From Gemmatimonadaceae bacterium (lineage in GTDB: Bacteria; Gemmatimonadota; Gemmatimonadetes; Gemmatimonadales; Gemmatimonadaceae), in NCBI GenBank assembly GCA_036504815.1, contig DASXUN010000011.1:1-64000 (forward strand): DNA of 64,000 nucleotides, given 5' to 3'. The translations under genes were made by a program, and so were the position numbers. Shown here one piece after another: positions 8,953-17,384 of the stretch. A model generated the notes under the pieces. The model made no database searches and was not told the origin of the DNA. It was given only the letters and a program-made list of their open reading frames with translations. Each line of letters opens with the position of its first letter. The stretch's first letter is position 1.

Positions 8953-10293
8953 GTGACCCACCGCAGCCACACCTCGGCCTCGATCAGCACCCCGGTGACG
9001 GACGCGCGCCGGGCGGCCGCCGACGTATGCGCCGACCTGCGGGCGGGGGTCCTTTTGGGCGCCGCGCTCGAGCGCCGCGGGGTGCGGCTCGAGAATCGGG
9101 ACCGCCGGTGGGCCCAGGAGCTCATCTATGGGATGCTGCGCCGCCGCGGCTGGATCGACCACGCGCTGATCTCGCGGGTGCGCGGCGGCCTGGCCCGGCT
9201 CGACGGCGATCTTGCCGACTTGATCCGGCTGGGCGCCTACCAGCTGCTCGAAATGGGAAGCGTCCCGGCCTACGCCGCCATCGCGCAGACGGTCGAACTG
9301 GCCAAGCAGCGTCACGGCCTGGGCGCCAGCAAGCTGGTGAACGCCGTCTTGCGCCGACTGGACCGCGAACGCTCCACGCTCGGCGCCGACCTCCCGACCG
9401 ATCCGGTGGATGCCCTGGCCACGGAATTCTCGCATCCGCGGTGGCTCGTCGCCCGCTGGGCGGAACGCTGGGGGCCGGAGCCGACGCGCGCCCTGCTCGA
9501 GGCGAACAACCGCGAGGCGCCGGTGATCGTGCGCCCGTGGGGCCTGGTGCGCGAACAGCTGGAAGCGATGCTCGAGACCGCCGGCCTTCACGTGGCGGAC
9601 GCCCCGCTCGCGGACGATGCCATCCGCGTGGTGGGCTCGGTCAATCTCGTGGAGCTTCCCGCCTTTACGCAGGGCTACTGCTTCGTGCAGGATCCCGCGG
9701 CCACGATGGTGACTCGCTACGCCGCGATCCCCGCCGGCGGGACCGTCGCCGACCTCTGCAGCGCCCCTGGGGGGAAGAGCGTCGAGCTGGCCCGACGCGC
9801 GGACCTCGTGGTCAGCGCCGACCTCTCGGTCGTGCGCCTCGGGCGACTCCGGGCCACCAAGCAGCGGCTTGAACTGGAGAATGTCGCGCCGGTCGCCTTC
9901 GACGCGAAGCAGCCCGCAATCAGCCCCGTGGATGCCGTGCTCGTGGACGCACCCTGCACCGGGACGGGCACGTTCCGGCGCCATCCCGATGCCCGCTGGC
10001 GGCTGCGGACGAGCGATCTCGCGGTGACCGCAATGATACAGCGCGATATCCTGCGTTCCGCCGCGCAGCTGGTGAGGCCGGGCGGACTGCTGATCTACTC
10101 CACCTGCTCCCTTGAGCCGGAAGAAAACGAGGTGCAGGTGGACGCCTTCCTCGCCGCGCACCCCGCCTGGCGGCTCGAGCCGCCTCCCGCCGGCGCCGTG
10201 CCCGACTCGACCCTCGACCACGGCTTCCTGCGCGTCCTGCCGCACGTGCACGGGGCCGATGGCGCGTTCGCCGCGCGCCTCCGGAGCCCGTAA
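8953..10293 (+). CDS. rsmB: 16S rRNA (cytosine-967-C5) methyltransferase RsmB
   Basis: RsmB methylates C967 of 16S rRNA with SAM. The 446-residue protein has an N-terminal NusB-like RNA-binding domain (about residues 20-150; RDRRWAQELIYGMLRRRGWID). The Rossmann methyltransferase domain carries the SAM motif VADLCSAPGGKS, catalytic DAPCTGTGTFRRHPD (Cys335) and YSTCSLEPEENE (Cys385). The GTG at 8953 is chosen because no other start gives a family-like N-terminus. A TATTAT hexamer at 8918-8923 could be its -10, but no matching -35 was seen. rpe follows immediately. Confidence 0.94.
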   Translation: MTHRSHTSASISTPVTDARRAAADVCADLRAGVLLGAALERRGVRLENRDRRWAQELIYGMLRRRGWIDHALISRVRGGLARLDGDLADLIRLGAYQLLEMGSVPAYAAIAQTVELAKQRHGLGASKLVNAVLRRLDRERSTLGADLPTDPVDALATEFSHPRWLVARWAERWGPEPTRALLEANNREAPVIVRPWGLVREQLEAMLETAGLHVADAPLADDAIRVVGSVNLVELPAFTQGYCFVQDPAATMVTRYAAIPAGGTVADLCSAPGGKSVELARRADLVVSADLSVVRLGRLRATKQRLELENVAPVAFDAKQPAISPVDAVLVDAPCTGTGTFRRHPDARWRLRTSDLAVTAMIQRDILRSAAQLVRPGGLLIYSTCSLEPEENEVQVDAFLAAHPAWRLEPPPAGAVPDSTLDHGFLRVLPHVHGADGAFAARLRSP

Positions 10294-10968
10294 ATGAGCG
10301 CTGCCAGCGTGCGCATCGCCCCCTCGCTGCTTTCCGTCGATTTCGCCCGTCTCACCGCCCAGCTCGCGATGATCGAGGCGGGCGGCGCCGACTGGCTGCA
10401 CGTGGACGTGATGGATGGCTGCTTCGTGCCCAACCTGACGTTCGGCGCCAAGGTCATCGAGACGTGCGCCCGCGCCACCAAGCTGCCGCTCGACGTGCAC
10501 CTGATGGTCGTCGAGCCGGAGAAGTACTTCGACAGCTTTGCCAAGGCCGGCGCCGCCGTTATCACCATTCACGCCGAGGCCGCGCCACACCTGCACCGAC
10601 AGGTCGCGCGCATCAAGGAACTCGGGTGCAAGGCCGGCGTGGCACTCAATCCCGCCACTTCGCTCGAAGGCGTGCGGGAGGTTGCCGCCGATCTCGACCT
10701 GCTGCTCGTGATGACGGTGAACCCCGGTTTCGGCGGGCAGGCGTTCATCCCCGGCTCGTACGACAAGATCCGGCGCGCCCGCGCCCTGCTCGATGCCGCC
10801 GGCAGTCGCGCCGCGCTCGAAGTGGACGGCGGCATCGCCCGCGAGACGATCACCGCCTGCTGGCGCGCCGGCGCCGACACGTTCGTCGCCGGCAACGCCG
10901 TCTTCAGCGCGGCCGACCCCGCGGCCGAAGTGCGGGCGCTGCGCGCGCGCTGCGCGGAGTCGGCGTGA
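10294..10968 (+). CDS. rpe: Ribulose-phosphate 3-epimerase
   Basis: This TIM-barrel enzyme interconverts ribulose-5-phosphate and xylulose-5-phosphate in the pentose phosphate pathway. The 224 residues include APSLLSVDFARL, the metal-site block WLHVDVMDGCFVPNLTFG, DVHLMVVEP, MTVNPGFGGQAFIP and EVDGGI for phosphate binding. The start abuts the rsmB stop. The linkage fmt-rsmB-rpe is widespread in bacteria, and here it is split by the RCC1 gene. Confidence 0.96.
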   Translation: MSAASVRIAPSLLSVDFARLTAQLAMIEAGGADWLHVDVMDGCFVPNLTFGAKVIETCARATKLPLDVHLMVVEPEKYFDSFAKAGAAVITIHAEAAPHLHRQVARIKELGCKAGVALNPATSLEGVREVAADLDLLLVMTVNPGFGGQAFIPGSYDKIRRARALLDAAGSRAALEVDGGIARETITACWRAGADTFVAGNAVFSAADPAAEVRALRARCAESA

Positions 10969-11519
10969 CGGCGCGCCGCCAGTGGGCGATCGTCGCCGGT
11001 GTCGTGGTGGTGCTGGCCGGTGCGCTCTACGCCGCGACGCGCATCTTCGGTGCCGACCTGTTCCCGGTGGCACCGGGCTCCAGGGCCCCGGAGTTTCACG
11101 CGGCCACCATGGTCGCCGGCGGCCCGAAAACCAAGAACATCACCGACTATCGCGGTCAGGTGGTGCTGCTCAACATGTGGGCCACGTGGTGCGGCCCGTG
11201 CAAGCAGGAGATGCCCGGCATCCAGGCTCTGCACGATTCCCTGGGACCTCAGGGACTGAAGGTCGTCGCGATCAGCGTGGATGATCCGGGCTTCGACGAC
11301 GCCATCCGGAGCTTCGTGGCGGAGCACCGACTGACGTTCGAGATCCTGCACGAGGGAAGCGGCACGATCGAGCGCGATTACCAGACGAGCGGGATTCCCG
11401 AGACGTTCGTGATCGGGAAGGACGGCGTGATCCGCAAGCGCGTCATCGGCGCGGCCCAATGGAATTCCGAGGCCAACCTGAAGCTGATGCGCGGGCTCCT
11501 CGCCGAGGAAGCGCCGTAG
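10965..11519 (+). CDS. TlpA/ResA-like membrane-anchored thioredoxin
   Basis: This is a predicted periplasm-facing thiol-disulfide reductase. The GTG at 10965 overlaps the rpe stop (GTGA) and yields 184 residues. A single uncleaved membrane anchor spans about residues 7-24. The thioredoxin fold carries the active-site motif WATWCGPC (Cys76, Cys79) and cis-proline segment GIPETFVI. Family members reduce apocytochrome c or other exported Cys proteins. No cytochrome maturation gene is adjacent, so the target is open. Confidence 0.9.
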   Translation: MTARRQWAIVAGVVVVLAGALYAATRIFGADLFPVAPGSRAPEFHAATMVAGGPKTKNITDYRGQVVLLNMWATWCGPCKQEMPGIQALHDSLGPQGLKVVAISVDDPGFDDAIRSFVAEHRLTFEILHEGSGTIERDYQTSGIPETFVIGKDGVIRKRVIGAAQWNSEANLKLMRGLLAEEAP

Positions 11520-11523
11520 GCGG

Positions 11524-12576
11524 ATGCGCGTCCTCGGCATCGAGAGCTCCTGCGACGAGACGTCGGCCGCGGTGGTGAGCGGCAGCGGCGACGCCGTGCG
11601 CCTCGACTCGCTCGTGATCCTCTCGCAGGACGTGCACCGCATCTTCGGGGGCGTCGTGCCCGAGATCGCGTCGCGGGCCCACCTCACCGCCGTCGTGCCG
11701 GTCACCCGGCAGGCGCTGGCCGATGCCGGGCTGCCGTCGACGGGCGACGGCCTGGACGCCATCGCGGTGACGCATGCACCGGGACTGGTCGGCGCGCTGC
11801 TGGTGGGCGTCGCCTACGCGAAGGCGCTGGCAACGGCGTGGCAGGTGCCGTTCCTCGGCGTGCACCACATGGAAGGACATCTCTTCGCAACCGCGCTCGA
11901 TCACGCCGACGCGGTGCCGCCCTTCACCGCCCTTCTCGTAAGCGGCGGGCACACGCTGCTGCTGGATGTCGCCGCGTGGGGGGAGTACCGCTTGCTCGGC
12001 AGCACCCGCGATGACGCGGCGGGCGAGGCGTTCGACAAGGTGGCCAAGCTGCTCGGCCTGCCATATCCGGGCGGGCGGCCCATCGAGGTGGCGGCTCGCG
12101 ATGGGGATCCCACGCGGCATCGATTCGCGCCGCCGATGCTGCACGGCGGACAGCAGCCGGGCGACGAGGACTACTACGACCTCTCGTTCTCGGGACTCAA
12201 GACGGCCGTGCTGCGCAAGGTGCACGCCGCCGACGCGGCCGGCACGCTCGACGAGGAGCGGCCCCACCTCGCCCGCGGATTTCAGGATGCGCTGATCACC
12301 ACGCTGGCGGAAAAGACGGCACGCGCGGCGCGCGCGTTCGGCCGGCGGCGCGTGGTGCTGGGGGGCGGCGTGGCGTGCAACGTGGCGCTGCAGGAAGGCG
12401 TGCGGCGCGCGGTGGCGCCGTTTGGCGGCGCCGTCTTCGCCCCGTCGCCCCGGCTCGCCACCGACAACGCCGCGATGATCGCGCGCGCCGGCCACTGGCG
12501 GCTGGCCCGCGGCGAGCGCAGCGACGCCTCGCTCAACGCCTACGCGTCGCTCCCGATTCCCGGCCTGCGCACGTAG
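11524..12576 (+). CDS. tsaD: tRNA N6-adenosine threonylcarbamoyltransferase TsaD
   Basis: TsaD transfers the threonylcarbamoyl group to A37 of ANN-decoding tRNAs with TsaB/TsaE. The 350-residue ASKHA-fold protein has GIESSCDETSAAVV at the N-terminus, the HMEGH metal motif (His115, His119), LVSGGHTLL, and DDAAGEAFDKVAKLLGLPYPGG. A DNAAMIA segment near the end supplies the remaining metal ligand. The start is four bases after the preceding gene. A 158-base gap follows, in which I see no gene or clear regulatory structure. Confidence 0.96.
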   Translation: MRVLGIESSCDETSAAVVSGSGDAVRLDSLVILSQDVHRIFGGVVPEIASRAHLTAVVPVTRQALADAGLPSTGDGLDAIAVTHAPGLVGALLVGVAYAKALATAWQVPFLGVHHMEGHLFATALDHADAVPPFTALLVSGGHTLLLDVAAWGEYRLLGSTRDDAAGEAFDKVAKLLGLPYPGGRPIEVAARDGDPTRHRFAPPMLHGGQQPGDEDYYDLSFSGLKTAVLRKVHAADAAGTLDEERPHLARGFQDALITTLAEKTARAARAFGRRRVVLGGGVACNVALQEGVRRAVAPFGGAVFAPSPRLATDNAAMIARAGHWRLARGERSDASLNAYASLPIPGLRT

Positions 12577-12734
12577 CGGAACAGACCGCGGCGCGCCGGA
12601 GTACACGGAGGGTTCGCCGCGCCGCGTGCGCGTTCCGCGGGTGAGTCGCCGCGGTTAGTATTGGCAGACGCGGAGGCGTGCGCCGTGCGGCACTTCCAGC
12701 ATCCCTCGGCGCGCGCTCCTCGTCAGGGCCCCGC

Positions 12735-14066
12735 ATGAACTACTGGATCAGCAAACTCATCCACCGTGTGCTGCGCCTCAAGCGACGCTGGGTGATGCTG
12801 CTGGCCGTCATCGGACCCGGCGTCATCACGATGGTGGCGGACAACGATGCCGGCGGCATCTCGACGTACGCCTCCACCGGCGCGAAGACCGGCTTCAACA
12901 TGCTGTGGGCGTTCATCCTGCTCGTCCCCATGGCGTATTTCATCCAGGAGATGACGGTCCGGCTGGGCGCGGTCACCAAGCGCGGGCACGCCGAGGCCAT
13001 CTTCGACGGCTTCGGCCCGGGTTGGGGCTGGTTCGCGATCTTCAACCTCGCGCTCGTGAACTGGCTGACGCTCGTCACCGAGTACATCGGCATGACGCAG
13101 GCGGCGCGCATCTTCGGCGTGCCGGAGTGGCTGACGTTCACGCTGGTCACCGCCCTGTTGATGGCCATCGTCTTCAGCGGGCGCTACTGGACCTTCGAAC
13201 GCATCACGCTGTTCTTCTGCCTGTTCAATCTCGTGTACATCCCGGCCGCCATCTGGGCGATGCGCACCCACAACGTCGCCGACGGCTGGCTCTCCGTTGG
13301 ACGCGGGTTCCTGACGCCCAGCTTCGACTTTGGCCCCGCCCTCGGCACGAGCGCGCTGTTCACGCTCATCATGGCGAACATCGGCACGACCATCACCCCC
13401 TGGCAGATCTTCTTCCAGCAGTCGGCGGTGGTGGACAAGGGGATGGACATCAAGGACATCAAGTACGGCAAGATCGACACGCTGGCCGGCGCGCTGCTCA
13501 CCTGCGGCGTGGCGGCCTTCATCGTCATCGCCACCGCGGCGGCATTCCATCACCATCCGGGCGGGCAGATTATCGTCGAGTCGGCGGCGGAGACCGCCAA
13601 CCGGATGCCGGACGTGATGGCCGGACGGCTGGGGCTCTGGGCCAAGGGCCTCTTCGCCATCGGCCTCTTCGACGCGGGACTGCTGGGCGCCCTCTGCATC
13701 TCGCTCGCGACGAGCTGGTCGCTGGGCGAAGTGTTCGGCTGGGCGCACTCGCTGAATGAGAGCGTGCGCGAGGCGCCGTGGTTCTACGTCGCGTATCTCG
13801 TGATGCTCACCAGCGCCGGCGCCGTCTCGCTGGTGGCGAGCACGCACGTGCAGGACGTGATCACGATCTTCGTGCAGGTCGTGGCCGTCGTCCTGCTTCC
13901 GTCGGCCCTCGTCTTCCTCATCCTGCTGCTCAACGACAAGCCGCTCATGGGCGAGCACGTGAACACGCCCACCCAGAACATCGCCAACTGGTCGATCACC
14001 GGCCTCGTCATCGTCGTCTCGACGGCGTATGCGCTTTCGGTGATCTTCCCCGACCTTTTCACGTAG
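12735..14066 (+). CDS. Nramp-related (SLC11-type) divalent metal permease
   Basis: This is a polytopic inner-membrane protein of 443 residues with about eleven predicted helices. The ATG at 12735 is preferred over 12678 because it places the first helix right after a short basic leader. Helix 1 reads GPGVITMVADNDAGG and aligns with the Nramp GPG...DPGN block, so DPGN is replaced by DAGG. Helix 6 reads NIGTTITPWQ where classical Nramp has MPH. The Met and Asn that select transition metals are therefore missing, while one Asp is kept. The coupled downstream MgtE_N/CBS protein suggests magnesium or another hard divalent cation. Substrate assignment is inference. Confidence 0.85.
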   Translation: MNYWISKLIHRVLRLKRRWVMLLAVIGPGVITMVADNDAGGISTYASTGAKTGFNMLWAFILLVPMAYFIQEMTVRLGAVTKRGHAEAIFDGFGPGWGWFAIFNLALVNWLTLVTEYIGMTQAARIFGVPEWLTFTLVTALLMAIVFSGRYWTFERITLFFCLFNLVYIPAAIWAMRTHNVADGWLSVGRGFLTPSFDFGPALGTSALFTLIMANIGTTITPWQIFFQQSAVVDKGMDIKDIKYGKIDTLAGALLTCGVAAFIVIATAAAFHHHPGGQIIVESAAETANRMPDVMAGRLGLWAKGLFAIGLFDAGLLGALCISLATSWSLGEVFGWAHSLNESVREAPWFYVAYLVMLTSAGAVSLVASTHVQDVITIFVQVVAVVLLPSALVFLILLLNDKPLMGEHVNTPTQNIANWSITGLVIVVSTAYALSVIFPDLFT

Positions 14067-14078
14067 GCGGGCCCGACC

Positions 14079-15341
14079 TTGACCGCCACCAACGGTTCGC
14101 TCCACCCGACCACGCACGGCGCCGAGTATGAGCTGCACTTCTTCTCGGCGCTGCTCGACCGCCCCGTCGCGGTCTCACGCCCCGACCTGAAGATCGGCAC
14201 GCTCGACGATCTCGTGTTCAAGGTGGCGGAGCCGTTCCCCGAGGCCGTGGGGATCGTGGTGGCACACAAGCGCGGCCTCCCCAATGAGTTCATCCCGTGG
14301 GAGCGGGTCACGCGCATCGACCCGCACGCGATCGTGGTGATGCCACCCGACCACGCCGAACGGTATCCCTCGTTCGTGGACCAGCCTGGCTGGCTCCTGC
14401 TCAACGAGCACCTCATCGGCCGCACCATCCTCGACATGGATGGCCGCAAGGTGGAGCTCGTGAACGACGTTCACCTCCTGGCCAGCCACGGCCGCATGAT
14501 CGTCGCGCACGTGGACGTCTCGCTGAACGGCTTCCTGCGCAAATGGGGGCTGGGGCTGCTCGCCTTCGGCAAGGATCGCCTGATCTCGTGGAGCTACGTG
14601 CAGCCGCTGTCCATCGAGGACGCGACGTCGTCGGACAAGGTGTCGCTGTCGCTGGCGCGCGAACAGCTGCAGGAGCTGCCCAGCGAGGACCTGGCCGACG
14701 CGCTGGAGGAGCTGTCGGGACGCGAGCAGGAGGCGATGTTCTCGGTGCTCGAACCCGAGAAGGCCGCCGACACGCTGCTCGAGACGGAGCCCCGCGCCCA
14801 GCGTCAGATCGTCGCCGACCTGCCGCCGGACCGCGCCAAGGAGATCCTCTCGGAAATGTCCGTCGGCGAGATCGCCGACCTGCTGTCGGCGCTGCCGCAC
14901 GATGACCGTACGGAACTGCTCGCGCACCTGAGTCCCGAGGAGTCGCAGCGCGTGCGGCACATCCTGGGGACGCACGAGGCGACGGCCGGATCGCTCCTGT
15001 CCCAGCAGTTCGTGGCGCTCCCCAAGCAGGTCACCGCGGGCGAGGCCATCCGGACGCTGCGCGAGCGCGCGCCGGACCCGGACTCCATCTCGTACCTCTA
15101 TGTCGTCACGGAGACGAACCAGGTGCTGCTGGGCGTCGTGGACCTGCGGGAGCTGGTGCTGGCGCGCGAATCGGCGACGCTGGAGGAACTGATGGTCTCA
15201 CCGGTCGTCTCCGTGGACTCGGAGCTTGGCGAGCAGGATGTCGCCGAGCTGTTCGAGAAGTACAACTGGCGCATGTTCCCGGTGGTGGACGCGAGCGACC
15301 ACCTGCTGGGCGTGATCGGCTACAAGGATGTGCGCCGATGA
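14079..15341 (+). CDS. Soluble MgtE-N/CBS-domain protein, probable metal sensor of the permease
   Basis: The TTG at 14079, 12 bases after the permease stop, gives 420 residues with no membrane helix. The N-terminal 180 residues contain two PRC-barrel-like segments (IGTLDDLVFKV and IGRTILDMDGRKVELV). A superhelical MgtE_N domain follows, with repeated 'LP.ED.ADALEELS', 'LPPDRAKEILSEM' and 'LPHDDRTELLAHL' units. A CBS pair ends it (ISYLYVV...VVDLREL and MVSPVVSVDSEL...GVIGYKDV). In MgtE channels this N-CBS unit senses Mg2+ and gates the pore. Here the pore domain is absent and an Nramp-like permease sits next door, so a regulatory role on that permease is the simplest inference. Confidence 0.85.
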   Translation: MTATNGSLHPTTHGAEYELHFFSALLDRPVAVSRPDLKIGTLDDLVFKVAEPFPEAVGIVVAHKRGLPNEFIPWERVTRIDPHAIVVMPPDHAERYPSFVDQPGWLLLNEHLIGRTILDMDGRKVELVNDVHLLASHGRMIVAHVDVSLNGFLRKWGLGLLAFGKDRLISWSYVQPLSIEDATSSDKVSLSLAREQLQELPSEDLADALEELSGREQEAMFSVLEPEKAADTLLETEPRAQRQIVADLPPDRAKEILSEMSVGEIADLLSALPHDDRTELLAHLSPEESQRVRHILGTHEATAGSLLSQQFVALPKQVTAGEAIRTLRERAPDPDSISYLYVVTETNQVLLGVVDLRELVLARESATLEELMVSPVVSVDSELGEQDVAELFEKYNWRMFPVVDASDHLLGVIGYKDVRR

Positions 15342-15377
15342 GCCCGCGGGCCGTGACCCGACGGCAGGGGCGGTCGC

Positions 15378-15491
15378 ATGCCGCGCGTTGAGCGGACGCG
15401 CACGGTGCGCATCGCGCTTGGCGTGCTGCGCATCTACTTGATCGTGATGCTCGTCCTGCTCGCCCTGCGCGCCGTGCAGCTGTTCAGCTGA
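15378..15491 (+). CDS. Predicted 37-residue single-pass membrane protein
   Basis: The ORF starts MPRVERTRTVR and continues into a hydrophobic stretch of about 20 residues, then ends LFS. An AGGGG purine tract lies about 8 bases before the ATG. The basic N-terminus followed by one helix fits an N-in small membrane protein. It lies 36 bases after the MgtE_N/CBS gene in the same direction, so it may be a small subunit or regulator of the metal module. With no homolog in hand, chance ORF remains possible in this G+C-rich DNA. Confidence 0.45.
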   Translation: MPRVERTRTVRIALGVLRIYLIVMLVLLALRAVQLFS

Positions 15492-15496
15492 CGGCA

Positions 15497-15538
15497 TGGC
15501 GCGCGGCGCGTGGCGCGCGGCGAGTGGCGCGCGGCGGT
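15497..15538 (+). repeat. 14-bp tandem repeat, three units
   Basis: Three consecutive 14-base units each begin TGGCGCGCGGCG and differ only in the last two bases. They fill the short convergent junction between the metal module and the LeuD-like gene. A partly complementary GACCGCGCGCCGC follows, so the stretch may fold and end transcription. Confidence 0.7.
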
Positions 15539-15569
15539 TCCGGTCAGACCGCGCGCCGCAGAACGCGCC

Positions 15570-16061
15570 CTACAGGCGCGCCATCAGCAGGCGGCGCGTG
15601 TAGGGAATGAGCCCACCGGCATCCATGATCCCCTTGCGGGCCGCCGGCATCTGCACCTGCGCGAACGACTTGTCGGTGGTCGCGTTGATCACGCGGTCAT
15701 CCGTGATCTCCAGCTCGTCGCCTTCGCTTGCCTCGATTTCGGGGCAGATGACCACCTTGAGCCCGAGGTTGATGCTGTTCTGCAGGAAGATGCGCGCGAT
15801 GGACTTGGCGACGACGGTCACGTCGTAGCCCTTGAGCGTCGAGCACGCCTGCTCGCGGCTCGACCCGCAGCCGAAGTTCTCGCCGCCGACGATCACGCTG
15901 CCGGCCGGGAACTGCCGCGCCTTGAGAAAGGCGTTGAACTCCGTGCGATCGAAGAAGGCGAACTGCGGCGTCTCCGTGGGCAGCACCGTGGCCATGAAGC
16001 GCCCCGGATAGATGTCGTCGGTGCTGATGTCGTTGCCCAGCGTGATGATGACCTTGGCCAT
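15570..16061 (-). CDS. LeuD-like small subunit of an aconitase-family hydro-lyase
   Basis: This swivel-domain protein of 163 residues partners the adjacent LeuC-like subunit to isomerise or hydrate a 2-substituted malate. Seen are GNDISTDDIYPG at residues 9-20, FGCGSSREQA at 63-72, and the C-terminal PYTRRLL. The substrate-selecting loop, usually YL(R/V)X or FLQK, reads FMAT here (residues 22-25). The ATG at 16061 has a GGGAG ribosome site 8 bases upstream. It is the last gene of a five-gene operon. Specificity (isopropylmalate, citramalate, homocitrate or other) cannot be fixed from sequence alone. Confidence 0.85.
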   Translation of the reverse strand: MAKVIITLGNDISTDDIYPGRFMATVLPTETPQFAFFDRTEFNAFLKARQFPAGSVIVGGENFGCGSSREQACSTLKGYDVTVVAKSIARIFLQNSINLGLKVVICPEIEASEGDELEITDDRVINATTDKSFAQVQMPAARKGIMDAGGLIPYTRRLLMARL

Positions 16062-16083
16062 GACAGACTCCCGCCTCTCGGCG

Positions 16084-17370
16084 CTAGTTCGCGTTGGGAT
16101 CGGTGATGACGCCGGTGATGGCGGACGCGGCGGCGACGGCGGGACTGCACAGGTAGACCTCGGACTTCGGATTCCCCATGCGCCCCTTGAAGTTCCGGTT
16201 GGTGGTGCTGAGCGCAACTTCGTTGTCGCCTAGCGCGCCTTCGTGCACGCCGAGGCACGGGCCGCACCCGGAGTTCATGACCACGGCGCCGGCCTTCATG
16301 AAGTCCTGCACGTAGCCGCGCTCGAGCGCCTGCGCGAAGATGCGCCCGGAGGCGGGGAAGACCAGCATCCTCGTGCCCTCGGCCACCTTCTTGCCGCGCA
16401 GGATGTCCGCGGCAATCGCCAGGTCATCGAGGCGTCCATTGGTGCAGCTGCCGATGACGATCTGCTGCACGCGCGTTCCCAGCACGTCCTTGATCGGCTT
16501 GACGTTGTCCACCATGTGCGGGCACGCGATCTGCGAGCCGAGCGTCGAGACGTCAATCTCCACGGTGCGCACGTACTTCGCGTCCGCGTCCGGCGTCACG
16601 CAGGCGATCGGGTCCGTCACCCCCGCCTCCTCGCGGAGATAGCGCAGCGTCTCCTCATCGCCTGGCACGATGCCCGACGTCGCGCCCGCTTCGACGCTCA
16701 TGTTGCAGATGGCGATGCGGCCGCTCGTACCCAGCCGGCGAATGGTCTCGCCATGGAACTCGAGCACCTTGTAGTTGGCGCCCTGCGCGGTGAGCAGGCC
16801 AATGAGGTGCAGGATCAGGTCCTTCGCGCCGACCAGCGGCGGGAACTCCCCCTTCACGACGACCTTGATGGTCTCCGGCACTTCGATGTTGACGGCGAAG
16901 CCAAGGCTCCAGACCGAGGCCATCTCCGTGGCGCCGATGCCGAAGCTGAACGCGCCGAGCGCGCCATGCGACGTGGTGTGCGAGTCGGTCCCGACCACCA
17001 CGAACCCCGGGCGCACGTAGCCATACTCCGGCAGGATCTGGTGGCAGATGCCGCCGGTATCGCCGCGGATGTCGTGGAACTTGCGGATGCCATTGGCCGC
17101 GACGAATTCGCGGATCTTCTTCTGGTTGGTGGCCGTCTTCGGCGACTCAGCGGGCACGCGATGGTCGAAGATGATCGCGATGCGCGACGGATCCCAGACC
17201 TTCGGCGCGTGGCCCGTGCCCTGGAAGATCTCCTGGAACTGGTTGACCACCAGCGCCGCGTTCTCGTGCGACATCGCGAGGTCCACCTTCGGTTCCACCA
17301 CATCGCCGGCCTTGGTGGCGGGCAGTCCCGCGGCGCGCGCGAGGATCTTTTCAACGACGGTCATTCCCAT
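16084..17370 (-). CDS. LeuC-like large subunit of an aconitase-family hydro-lyase (type 2)
   Basis: The 428-residue protein is the [4Fe-4S] catalytic subunit of a heterodimeric hydro-lyase. Cluster cysteines are Cys309 (IGSCTNGRLDD), Cys369 and Cys372 (NSGCGPCLGVHEG). GTDSHTTSHGALGAFSFGIGATE at 128-149 is the family signature block, with DHRVPAESP earlier. The length fits the LeuC2/homoaconitase branch. The start ATG at 17370 has GGAG upstream; an internal ATG lies at 17364. It is separated from the CoA-transferase by 14 bases and from the small subunit by 22, which fits one transcript. Confidence 0.88.
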   Translation of the reverse strand: MGMTVVEKILARAAGLPATKAGDVVEPKVDLAMSHENAALVVNQFQEIFQGTGHAPKVWDPSRIAIIFDHRVPAESPKTATNQKKIREFVAANGIRKFHDIRGDTGGICHQILPEYGYVRPGFVVVGTDSHTTSHGALGAFSFGIGATEMASVWSLGFAVNIEVPETIKVVVKGEFPPLVGAKDLILHLIGLLTAQGANYKVLEFHGETIRRLGTSGRIAICNMSVEAGATSGIVPGDEETLRYLREEAGVTDPIACVTPDADAKYVRTVEIDVSTLGSQIACPHMVDNVKPIKDVLGTRVQQIVIGSCTNGRLDDLAIAADILRGKKVAEGTRMLVFPASGRIFAQALERGYVQDFMKAGAVVMNSGCGPCLGVHEGALGDNEVALSTTNRNFKGRMGNPKSEVYLCSPAVAAASAITGVITDPNAN

Positions 17371-17384
17371 GGGATTGCTCCGGT

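Noticed and set aside
15570-17370. Reading the LeuC/LeuD-like pair as ordinary leucine biosynthesis leuCD
   Set aside because: No leuA is adjacent, the neighbours are CoA-ester enzymes, and the LeuD specificity loop is atypical. It is kept only as an alternative.
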